Both the position numbers and the translations under genes were made by a program. From positions 1 to 51,338 of the forward strand of contig NZ_LWQU01000127.1 of the NCBI RefSeq assembly GCF_001650635.1: 51,338 bases of DNA, read 5' to 3'. The DNA comes from Magnetospirillum moscoviense (lineage in GTDB: Bacteria > Pseudomonadota > Alphaproteobacteria > Rhodospirillales > Magnetospirillaceae). Positions 32,663-40,375 of this stretch are shown piece after piece; position 1 is the first letter of the stretch; the number at the start of each line of letters is the position of its first letter. The notes beneath the pieces were generated by a model. That model was not told the DNA's origin. It made no database searches and saw nothing but the letters and a program-made list of their open reading frames with translations.

Positions 32663-34564
32663 TCAGAATTCCAGCCTTCCGGTAAGGAAGAGGCTCCGCC
32701 CGGGCGCCGCGATAGGCTGGGTGGTGACGCCCTGAGGCAACGGATTGACATGCTGCTGGTATCGCTTGTCCAGAAGATTTGTGACTCCGATGGACAGGTG
32801 GAAGCGCTCGGCGACCGAAGTACGCGCAAACAAGTCGAGAACGGCATATCCGCCGGTCGGGCCGCCGGTGTCCTGGCCCGAGCCTGTGACGGTCGAATCG
32901 TCCACCCGCTCCTGACCTGCGGCGAAGCGCATTGCGGCACCCAGGGTGACGGGATGGTCCGGAGCCAGGGCGAAACGCCGCTCGGCAACGGCTTCGCCTT
33001 GAAGCGGCGCGATCTGGTAGAGCGGGCGTGAATCCGTGACGTTGTCTCCGCGGGTCCAGTCGAGCCGCAGACGAAGCCCAAGAGCAGGGGCTGCATTCCA
33101 CCGCCCTTCGACGGACAATCCGGTCATCGCGGCATCGACGTTACGGTAGATGATGCCGCCATCTGATTTCAGGATTCCGGCCTGCCCCCTGGCGCGGTCA
33201 GGGGTGATAAAATCTGCGATCCGGTCATGCCACAGCTTCCCTGAAACTCGCCAAGTCCCCGAAACGGCTGTGGGGGACAAATACCCTTTCCACCCCTCAG
33301 CCCTCCGTTCACCGCCAAGCTCGATTACATGATGCGCCTCGGAGGCAAGACCGGGATTGCCCACCTGGATCAGGGCCGCTGGTCCCGAACTGGCGAAAAA
33401 TCGCTCTCCGGGGTCGGGAGTGCGGACCAGTCGCCGGACCTCGCCATAAACATCCCCCTCGGTGATGGCGTGGGTATATCGCAGCTTGCCGCTGAGATTG
33501 ATGTCCACCGGATCGTTGCGAGTACCCGCGCCGTAATAGGTGTCGTAGAGCTCCTGGGCCGCTCGGTTGTAGGATGCCGCGCTGGCGCCCGATGCGGCGG
33601 GCACCTCATGCGCCATGCCGACGGAGTTGTGGACGACGTCGAGCCGCAGGCCGGCGGCCAGTCTGTCTGCCTGACCGACGGGGCGAGTTCCTTCGAGGGC
33701 GATTGCGGTCGTGGCGATTTCCGTGTCAGGCAGCCGGTAGGAACTCCGGCCCTGGGTAACTCGGCTTGTGTCCAACACCGTAAGGTATTTCAGCAAGCTC
33801 GCATCGAGAATGAGGGCGCCCTTCCACTCGGCGGCCTTGAACTCGCCACGCACATGGCCGCGCCAGGTGATCCAGTCTCCTTCATAGCGAAGCCCCAGGG
33901 CGCCCGGTGCGCGTAGAGTGAAGTTGTCCGCAGCGTAGGTGATGGTATCCACGCTGGCCGCGATCTCAAGGCGGTCAAAGACAGAGCCCATCGGGGCGTG
34001 GTCGATCCGCATGGTTCCCAAACCGTGCTGGAACTGGGGGGCGTCGGTGGCGCTGTGGGGCGTTCGCGATTCCTCGAAATTGTCGAGCAAGCCAAAAACC
34101 GTCAAACCTGTGCGAGGCCCTAGCGGATGGGCAAGCGCGGCTTGGGGGCTGACGCGTTCATAGCTGTAATTCACCCGTTGCCCCGCACCGTCACGATAGG
34201 GATTGGCCCGGTCGGCTCGAAGCCCGGCCCAAAGAACGGTGTCATCAATGGCCTGCCGGGCGGCGATGCCCGAGAAAGCGACATCCCCCGCGCTTTCAAT
34301 CCCCGCCATCATCCCCGTCGCCGGCCCGCCCTGGTGGATGACTTCCGGCGGCGGGGGATGCCTTGGCGAGATGAATGGCGTAGCCGTCAGAATGGACGGC
34401 AAGAAAATTGGACGCGGCACATCCTCGCCGGCATGCCGTTGCATGAAGCGGGTCTCGACGAAGCTGGGAGTAGCGAACAGCCTGGGTACGGGCGTTTCCG
34501 CCTTGGCGGCGGAAATCACCAGCGAGCATACCAGAAGTGAACCGGCGGCGATTCGTGGCGTCAT
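32663..34564 (-). CDS. TonB-dependent-receptor-like outer membrane barrel, plug apparently missing
   Basis: 633 residues. Signal peptide (about 1-22), then about 90 residues with a proline-rich segment, then a beta-barrel of alternating amphipathic strands from about residue 110 to the end, including GVTNLLDKRYQQHVNPL and the terminal Phe of an outer membrane barrel (GRLEF). Segments such as YRDGAGQRVNYSYERVSPQAAL resemble the copper-receptor (OprC/NosA) group. The usual plug domain of about 120 residues and a TonB box are not recognisable. Last gene of a minus-strand operon with a response regulator (2 bases away) and a sensor kinase. Confidence 0.75.
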   Translation of the reverse strand: MTPRIAAGSLLVCSLVISAAKAETPVPRLFATPSFVETRFMQRHAGEDVPRPIFLPSILTATPFISPRHPPPPEVIHQGGPATGMMAGIESAGDVAFSGIAARQAIDDTVLWAGLRADRANPYRDGAGQRVNYSYERVSPQAALAHPLGPRTGLTVFGLLDNFEESRTPHSATDAPQFQHGLGTMRIDHAPMGSVFDRLEIAASVDTITYAADNFTLRAPGALGLRYEGDWITWRGHVRGEFKAAEWKGALILDASLLKYLTVLDTSRVTQGRSSYRLPDTEIATTAIALEGTRPVGQADRLAAGLRLDVVHNSVGMAHEVPAASGASAASYNRAAQELYDTYYGAGTRNDPVDINLSGKLRYTHAITEGDVYGEVRRLVRTPDPGERFFASSGPAALIQVGNPGLASEAHHVIELGGERRAEGWKGYLSPTAVSGTWRVSGKLWHDRIADFITPDRARGQAGILKSDGGIIYRNVDAAMTGLSVEGRWNAAPALGLRLRLDWTRGDNVTDSRPLYQIAPLQGEAVAERRFALAPDHPVTLGAAMRFAAGQERVDDSTVTGSGQDTGGPTGGYAVLDLFARTSVAERFHLSIGVTNLLDKRYQQHVNPLPQGVTTQPIAAPGRSLFLTGRLEF

Positions 34565-34566
34565 AA

Positions 34567-35256
34567 CTAGGGGATCACCGTTATTGGCGCGGCGAAGATA
34601 TAGCCTCTACCACGAGCCGGCTTGATCACCGAGCTTTCCTTATCCGACGTCGCGATTTTTCTCCGCAAGCGACTGATGACGGCCTCCAGACGCCGGTAAT
34701 CGTAATCCTCCTCGCGATGCCCGAGTGCCTTGACGAATTGCTGTCGGCTGACGATGTCCGGCGCGGCTTCCGCAAGCGGGCGCAGCAGAAGCATTTCGGT
34801 CGGGGTCAGCGTGATCGGTTCACCCTTGGGCGTCATGATCGTCATGGTGGACAGGCTCAGGGTCCAGCCCGGCCCGCGATGGTCGGCCACGGCTGGCGAA
34901 ATGCGCCTGCGGATGCTCTCGATGACGGCACACAATTCCCGCATGTCGACCGGCTTGGTCAGGTACGCGTCGGCCCCTTTTTCCAATCCGCTGATCCGGT
35001 GATGCTGGCTGGATCGTGCGGTGAGCATCAAGATCCGGATTTCGGGATGAGACATGCGAAGGCGGTGGGTGATGGACAGGCCGTCCTCGCCGGGAAGCCC
35101 CAGGTCAAGGACGGCAATCTCGATGTGATGCACCGCCAGCACCTGGTCGAGGCCGGCGCCATCGGCGGCGATGAAGATCTCGTGCCCGGCCCGCTGCAAA
35201 TGGAACTGCACTTCTTCGCGGAAGTCGGAATTGTCCTCGACCAGCACTATTCGCAT
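34567..35256 (-). CDS. OmpR/PhoB-family response regulator
   Basis: 229 residues. Receiver domain: VEDNSDF with the acidic pair, phospho-Asp in AVLDLGLPGEDG near residue 51, Thr in MLTARSS, Lys in LTKPVDM near 102. C-terminal winged helix (about 135-229) with ITLTPTEMLLLRPL, the DYDYRRLEAVISRLRRKI recognition region and GRGYIF wing. ATG start preceded by GGAGG and overlapping the kinase gene end by 10 bases. Probable binder of the 10-bp-spaced GTCAG repeats at 37288 and 40236. Confidence 0.92.
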   Translation of the reverse strand: MRIVLVEDNSDFREEVQFHLQRAGHEIFIAADGAGLDQVLAVHHIEIAVLDLGLPGEDGLSITHRLRMSHPEIRILMLTARSSQHHRISGLEKGADAYLTKPVDMRELCAVIESIRRRISPAVADHRGPGWTLSLSTMTIMTPKGEPITLTPTEMLLLRPLAEAAPDIVSRQQFVKALGHREEDYDYRRLEAVISRLRRKIATSDKESSVIKPARGRGYIFAAPITVIP

Positions 35257-37241
35257 TGGCCGGCCTCCTGCTTCGCTCCGGCCTGTTCCGTATCGGTCGG
35301 CAGCCAAGCCAGGAAGCAGATTCTTCCCTTCGTATTTTCCTCCAGTTGCACCCATCCCCCATGTCGTTCGAAGATGTACCGGGTCAGGTAAAGCCCCAAT
35401 CCCATGCCGGCTTGGCCGGCTTCCTCGCTGCCGCGAACATATTTGTCGAAAATCGTGGTTTCGATGTCGCGCGGAATTGCCGCCCCATCGTTGACGATCG
35501 ACCAGCACAGGCCGCTTCGGCCGTCATGGAAACGAGGCGAAACGTCCACTTCGATGGGCGAATTGCGGGGGGAATACTTCACCGCGTTGTCCAGCAGATT
35601 GAGGAGAGCAAAACGGAGCATGCGCTCGTCCGCCTGGACCGAAGGAAGTGTGGTGCCGGAGCGAACCGCTACCCGCTTTTCCCCCTCGGGACCAAGAAGC
35701 TCGACACTTTCCTGCATCAACCCTTTGATATTGATCGGATGGCGGGCGGGTTCGCTGTAATCAGCCTCCAGGTTCTGGCGATGCGTCGCCAAATCCAGCA
35801 TGGCCTTCAACCGCTCGACCGCGCCTCCGATCCGGTCATAGCGCTTTTCGCGATCGGGCGACGTATCGGTATCAAGGACCCGAAGCGTCTGGTTCGCCGC
35901 ATCGATGACAGCCACCGGGGTAAGAATTTCGTGGCCGATCATGTCCAGCAGACGCTCGCGCTCGATCCTTATTTCCCTTTCCATGCTTCCTTCCTGCAGC
36001 GCTCTTTCAGCAACGGCTTCGGCGACGAGTTTGTCCCGCTGAGCGCGATGAGCGCGCAGGAAAAGGCTTGAATGCAGGATCGCGAAATGAATCACGCTTC
36101 CGCCCAGCGAGCTTATGAGAGACAGCTTCGTCGGCTCGGTAAGGCCAAGGGCGGCCGTCAGCGTCGTAAAAAGCAGCCCGGCGTAAAATGTATAGGCGAG
36201 CGCGATCAGTCGGCTTTCGGCGTCCCGATTGCGCCAAAGGGAGGTCAGGGGTTTCAGAAAGACAAGAAGTGACGCGATCATCGCGAGCAATAGCAGCGGC
36301 GCAAAGGCAGAGTAGTAAGGTGTAAACGCGGATATTGCCGTGGCGCCGCCCAATAGGGCCATGCCCCAGATCACCCGATCAGACCAGGGGAAACGGCCCG
36401 GCAGCCGAAGAACCTGGGCATAGAAGCGAAAGCCGAAGATCGCCCCCAGTCCCATCGTGGCCCCCAGCATCTGGTTGGCGATCAACGGGTGATCGGGCAG
36501 CGCGAATTGCGCCAGCAATCCGTCGATGGCAAAAAAATGCACGCCGATCAATGACACGTAGCCCGAATAGGTCAGGTAAATGCTCTGGCGGTTGATGGCG
36601 AAGCCGATCAGGTTGAGGAACGTCACCGTCAGAAGAGCGCCGTAATAGAGGCCGAGCAAGGCGGACTCGCCGCTGACGGCGTGCTCGAAAGCGGAAGGCT
36701 GCCAGAAGCGGGGCAGCACGGTCATCGCGCTGGTGCTCTTGACCCTCAGATAGAGACGGCTTTTTCCCACCGGAATGTGGAGCGGGAAGAGAAAGTTCCG
36801 GTATTCCTCCGTTCGGGCCGAGAACGGGAGCCTGTCGCCGGCCGTCGCCCCGTGCCGCACACCGTCGGGGGGCAGGAGATAAAGGTCCAGGTGGTCGAGA
36901 TAGGACGGCATGACTTCAAGCAGCCACCTCTCCGGGGCGCCCTCGGGCAGGACCAGATCCATGCGCAGCCAGATGGTGTCCGGCGTATAGCCAAGTCCCA
37001 CATTGCCGGGGATCGGCTTGAACCTTCCCGCCGTGTCGATCCCGATGATCTCGTCCAATGTCCGGGTTCCCTCGGGATCGCGGAAGATCGCCATATGGCC
37101 GCGCCCGTCCACGTCGCCGGCCCGACCGTCGAGCATTACGGGAGAGGAAGCCTGGGCAGAATCCACAAGTACCGCCAGCAGCCCAAGGATGGCCAGGACC
37201 TGTAAAATCACGCTCAGAGCCTTTCGGCGGCAAGACAACAT
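35247..37241 (-). CDS. 7TMR-DISM sensor histidine kinase
   Basis: 664 residues. Signal-like N-terminus, a periplasmic 7TMR-DISMED2-type beta domain (about 45-180, with GYTPDTIWLRMDLVLP and the YLDHLDLYLLPP pattern), seven membrane segments (about 190-400), coiled linker, HisKA H-box DMIGHEILTPVAVID near 448, HATPase with NLLDNAVKYSP and GMGLGLYLT. DISM domains often sense carbohydrates or surface ligands. First gene of the kinase-regulator-barrel operon and divergent from the repeat-protein genes. Confidence 0.93.
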   Translation of the reverse strand: MLSCRRKALSVILQVLAILGLLAVLVDSAQASSPVMLDGRAGDVDGRGHMAIFRDPEGTRTLDEIIGIDTAGRFKPIPGNVGLGYTPDTIWLRMDLVLPEGAPERWLLEVMPSYLDHLDLYLLPPDGVRHGATAGDRLPFSARTEEYRNFLFPLHIPVGKSRLYLRVKSTSAMTVLPRFWQPSAFEHAVSGESALLGLYYGALLTVTFLNLIGFAINRQSIYLTYSGYVSLIGVHFFAIDGLLAQFALPDHPLIANQMLGATMGLGAIFGFRFYAQVLRLPGRFPWSDRVIWGMALLGGATAISAFTPYYSAFAPLLLLAMIASLLVFLKPLTSLWRNRDAESRLIALAYTFYAGLLFTTLTAALGLTEPTKLSLISSLGGSVIHFAILHSSLFLRAHRAQRDKLVAEAVAERALQEGSMEREIRIERERLLDMIGHEILTPVAVIDAANQTLRVLDTDTSPDREKRYDRIGGAVERLKAMLDLATHRQNLEADYSEPARHPINIKGLMQESVELLGPEGEKRVAVRSGTTLPSVQADERMLRFALLNLLDNAVKYSPRNSPIEVDVSPRFHDGRSGLCWSIVNDGAAIPRDIETTIFDKYVRGSEEAGQAGMGLGLYLTRYIFERHGGWVQLEENTKGRICFLAWLPTDTEQAGAKQEAGQCE

Positions 37242-37287
37242 CTGATTATCCCATCTGCCTCAAAAAACATCCTTTGAATGAAATCGT

Positions 37288-37390
37288 GTCAGCCAATGTC
37301 AGCTTCCGTCAGGGAGGGTCAGACTCATCAGCTAGAATCTTGTTTTTACACTGTTTTTCATTGCAGGCACTTAATTTCGAACAATACTAT
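37288..37390 (+). promoter_or_regulatory. helically phased GTCAG repeats and promoter of repeat-protein gene 1
   Basis: GTCAG at 37288, 37298, 37308 and 37318, exactly 10 bp apart, with a further TCAG at 37328. Downstream, TTGCAG (37361-37366), 18 bases, TACTAT (37385-37390) is a plausible promoter, about 37 bases before the start codon at 37428. Direct repeats at 10-11 bp are the usual target of OmpR/PhoB-family regulators. Confidence 0.65.
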
Positions 37391-37427
37391 ATCCAACGGC
37401 GATGATGGGTCGAGGGCGAGAAGCGGC

Positions 37428-40067
37428 ATGGGCAAGGTTTTGCACAAATCCGGTCAATCAACGGGTCGGGTCTTTGCCCCGATGATGGCGCTTGAACCGC
37501 GCATCATGTTCGACGGCGCGGCCATGGCCGAGGCCATCGACGCGCATTCGGATGGGGCGGATGCCGTCATGCCGGTCGCGGTGACGACCAATCCGCGCGT
37601 TCTGCTGCTGTCCTCGCGCGTCGCCGACGGCGGTGATCTGGCGCTTGCGGCCAAGGACGATGTGCTGGTGGTGCGCTATGACGCCGAAGCCGACAGCCCG
37701 GATGCCATCCTGAGCCGTCTTTCCCATGCGCTGGACGGGCAGCAGGCTTCGTCCATCGCCCTGGCCTCGCACGGCGCAAACGGCGCGTTCGAGCTGACGG
37801 CGCAATACGGCGTGTCGCTGGCGGGAATTGCCGGCGACGGCGCGCTGCAAGCCTTCATGACGGCCCTGGGGGCACAGATCACCGAGGGCGGGCGCATCGA
37901 TCTGCTGGCCTGCGGCGTGGCGGGCGATAGTGCGGGGAATGCCCTGCTGGCTTACCTGTCCGACATCACGGGGCGTTCGGTTGCCGCCTCCACCGATTCC
38001 ACGGGCAATGCGGCGTTCGGCGGCGACTGGCACCTGGAAGCCGGCGATGTGGATGCGTCCCAGTATTTCCATGCGGCGGCACTGGCGGGGGTTGACGGAT
38101 TGCTTGCCAATCCCGAAATGGTCGCGGATATCAACCCTGGCGTAAATAGTAGCAGCGTAGGTATGCCGGTCAACGTGAACGGCACCCTGTATTTTAGGGC
38201 CAATGACGGCACCAACGGTATTGAGCTGTGGAAATACGACAGGATCAACGCGCCCAGCATGGTCGCGGATATCCGCGCCGGCGCTAACAGCTCTGGCCCA
38301 AACAATTTGGCCAACGTGAACGGCACCCTGTATTTTGGGGCCAATGACGGCACCAACGGTACTGAGCTGTGGAAATATGACGGGACCAACGCGCCCAGCA
38401 TGGTCGCGAATATCAACCCCGGCGCAAACAGCTCTGTGCCAGAATATATGACCAACGTGAACGGCACCCTGTATTTTGGGGCCACTGACGGCACCAACGG
38501 TCAAGAGCTGTGGAAATACGACGGGATCAACGCGCCCAGCCGGGTCGCGGATATCAACCCCGGCGCAAACAGCTCTACCCCAGAATATCTGACCAACGTG
38601 AACGGCACCCTGTATTTTAGGGCCGACGACGGCACCAACGGTAGGGAGCTGTGGAAATACGACGGGACCAACGCGCCCAGCCGGGTCGCGGATATCCGCG
38701 CCGGCGCAAACAGCTCTTCCCCTGGCAATATGATCAACGTGAACGGCACCCTGTATTTTGGGGCCAACGACGGCACCAACGGTACTGAGCTGTGGAAATA
38801 CGACGGGATCAACGCACCCAGCATGGTCGCGGATATCAACCCCGGCGCAACCGGCTCTAGCCCGTCATATCTGACCAACGTGAACGGCACCTTGTATTTT
38901 TCGGCCAGCGACGGCACCAACGGTAATGAGCTGTGGAAATACGACGGGACCAACACGCCCAGCATGGTCGCGAATATCGGCCCCGCCGGAAGTCCCGGTA
39001 ACATAGAATTTATAACCAACGCGAACGGCACCCTGTATTTTTCGGCCGGCGAAGGCACCAACGATCTAGAGTTGTGGAAATACGACGGGATCAACGCGCC
39101 CAGCAGGGTCGCGGATATCTGGCCCGGCGCAACCGGCTCTTCCCCTACCAATATGATCTACGTGAACGGCACCCTGTATTTTTCGGCCTCTGAAGGCTCC
39201 AATGGTAGAGAGCTGTGGAGATACATCCCGCCCTCCACCGCGTCATCGTCGTCGTCGTCGTCGTCTCCGCCCCCCCCGCCAAGGACGGGGGAGGCCGTCT
39301 CGGTGAAAATCCAGGCTCCGATTGCTCAGACAGGCGATACCGGTGCTTCCCTCGTCACCGCCGTGCGGGCGCCTGCGGGTGAATTCGCTCAAGGGGTTCA
39401 GGGCAATTTCCAGGCGATGCGGCACCTGAGCACGACCGGCGGCAACGGTTTCCAAGTGGCCGTGGGAACACCCTCGGTCAACGCCGTCCGAGACGGTGCG
39501 CTTTTCGTGCAAAAGGGAATCCCTGCGGTTCTGCCGGAAAGCCGGATGGTCAATTTCTCCATTCCGATCGATGCCTTTGGGCATACCAGCGCTGAGGCCA
39601 ACATCACCTTGGCCGCCAAGTTGACCGATGGGCGCCCGTTGCCGGCATGGCTTTCCTTCGATTCTGCCAAGGGGGTTTTTGTCGGTGAAGCGCCAGAAGG
39701 CTTTAACGGCGCCCTGTCGGTGGTGGTGGTTGCCCGTGACAATGCCGGTAACGAGGTGGGCACGACCTTCGAGATTCGGGTCCGCGGCGGTGGCAGCGTC
39801 ATTCAGAACAACGCGCCGCCGGCCTCCGAGAACCAGCCGCCGCAGGGCGAGGTGCCGCAGGCGCCCGGCCAGCAGGGCGAACTGGCGCCCGACCCGGCTG
39901 CTCCGGTCATCAAGCTGTCGGATTTCGGCCCGAGTCAGACCTTTGGGGGCCAGACCTTCGCCGGCAAGCCGAGTTTCCAGGAAGAACTGCGCATGGCGAA
40001 CCGCCTGTCCGGCGCCCGTCAGGCCCAATTGCTGGCTGCGGCCCGCGCCGTCGCCCGCACTGCGTAA
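37428..40067 (+). CDS. LEPR-motif / DUF4347 surface repeat protein, copy 1
   Basis: 879 residues. N-terminal LEPRIMFDGA motif (residues 22-31), DUF4347 domain (about 58-225: VLLLSSRVAD, IALASHGANG, IDLLACGVAGDSAG, SVAAS...GGDWHLE), eight 47-residue repeats with NGTLYF and ELWKYDG (about 231-606), a Ser/Pro hinge, an Ig/cadherin-like domain with VNFSIPIDAFGH and LPAWLSFDSAKGVFVG, an acidic-proline linker and a conserved C-terminus ending QAQLLAAARAVARTA. There is no ordinary signal peptide; LEPR motifs mark large exported proteins. ATG start has GAGAAG upstream; the longer frame covers promoter sequence. Likely a secreted or surface-anchored adhesin. Confidence 0.85.
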   Translation: MGKVLHKSGQSTGRVFAPMMALEPRIMFDGAAMAEAIDAHSDGADAVMPVAVTTNPRVLLLSSRVADGGDLALAAKDDVLVVRYDAEADSPDAILSRLSHALDGQQASSIALASHGANGAFELTAQYGVSLAGIAGDGALQAFMTALGAQITEGGRIDLLACGVAGDSAGNALLAYLSDITGRSVAASTDSTGNAAFGGDWHLEAGDVDASQYFHAAALAGVDGLLANPEMVADINPGVNSSSVGMPVNVNGTLYFRANDGTNGIELWKYDRINAPSMVADIRAGANSSGPNNLANVNGTLYFGANDGTNGTELWKYDGTNAPSMVANINPGANSSVPEYMTNVNGTLYFGATDGTNGQELWKYDGINAPSRVADINPGANSSTPEYLTNVNGTLYFRADDGTNGRELWKYDGTNAPSRVADIRAGANSSSPGNMINVNGTLYFGANDGTNGTELWKYDGINAPSMVADINPGATGSSPSYLTNVNGTLYFSASDGTNGNELWKYDGTNTPSMVANIGPAGSPGNIEFITNANGTLYFSAGEGTNDLELWKYDGINAPSRVADIWPGATGSSPTNMIYVNGTLYFSASEGSNGRELWRYIPPSTASSSSSSSSPPPPPRTGEAVSVKIQAPIAQTGDTGASLVTAVRAPAGEFAQGVQGNFQAMRHLSTTGGNGFQVAVGTPSVNAVRDGALFVQKGIPAVLPESRMVNFSIPIDAFGHTSAEANITLAAKLTDGRPLPAWLSFDSAKGVFVGEAPEGFNGALSVVVVARDNAGNEVGTTFEIRVRGGGSVIQNNAPPASENQPPQGEVPQAPGQQGELAPDPAAPVIKLSDFGPSQTFGGQTFAGKPSFQEELRMANRLSGARQAQLLAAARAVARTA
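38118..39240 (+). repeat. eight tandem 141-bp coding repeats (ELWKYDG type)
   Basis: Unit of 47 codons, pattern MVADINPGANSS...NVNGTLYF..NDGTNG.ELWKYDG.NAPS, repeated eight times in frame; the last is degenerate (ELWRYIPPS). Alternating T/I before NAPS and RAG/NPG variants suggest unequal exchange within the array. Confidence 0.9.
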
Positions 40068-40090
40068 GCACTCAGAGGGACCACTTCAGT

Positions 40091-40225
40091 ATGAGCAATG
40101 TTTCCGTCCGCGCGATCCGCCGACTGGAAGCTGTTTCCACCGTCGCCCTGCTGAGCGCCTGCGCCGTGACGCCAACGCCGTTCACGGCCGATGAGTTCAT
40201 CGCCAACTCAAAAAACATCCTTTGA
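40091..40225 (+). pseudogene. remnant of the TolC-like lipoprotein gene (first ~35 codons)
   Basis: A 44-codon frame whose residues from AVSTVALLSACAVTPTPFTADEF match the start of the intact lipoprotein at 43177 almost exactly, including the lipobox LLSAC. After ADEF it runs into the second promoter unit and stops. Its first residues (MSNVSVRAIRR) differ from those of the intact gene. It could still be translated as a tiny lipoprotein. Confidence 0.85.
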
Positions 40226-40235
40226 ATGAAATCGT

Positions 40236-40338
40236 GTCAGCCAATGTCAGCTTCCGTCAGGGAGTGTCAGTTTCATCAGCTAACGTCATGTTTTCACAAT
40301 GTTTTTTCATTGCTGGTACCTCTTTCGAACAATACTAT
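40236..40338 (+). promoter_or_regulatory. helically phased GTCAG repeats and promoter of repeat-protein gene 2
   Basis: GTCAG at 40236, 40246, 40256 and 40266, again exactly 10 bp apart, then TTGCTG (40310-40315), 17 bases, TACTAT (40333-40338). Same layout as at 37288, with substitutions concentrated between the repeats and the promoter. Confidence 0.65.
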
Positions 40339-40375
40339 ATCCAACGTTGGAGATGGGTCGAGGACGAGAAGCGGC

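Noticed and set aside
37278-37427. N-terminal extension of 50 codons on repeat-protein gene 1 (and the same before copy 2)
   Set aside because: It reads through the GTCAG repeats and promoter and has no ribosome site; the LEPR motif is normally near the true start.
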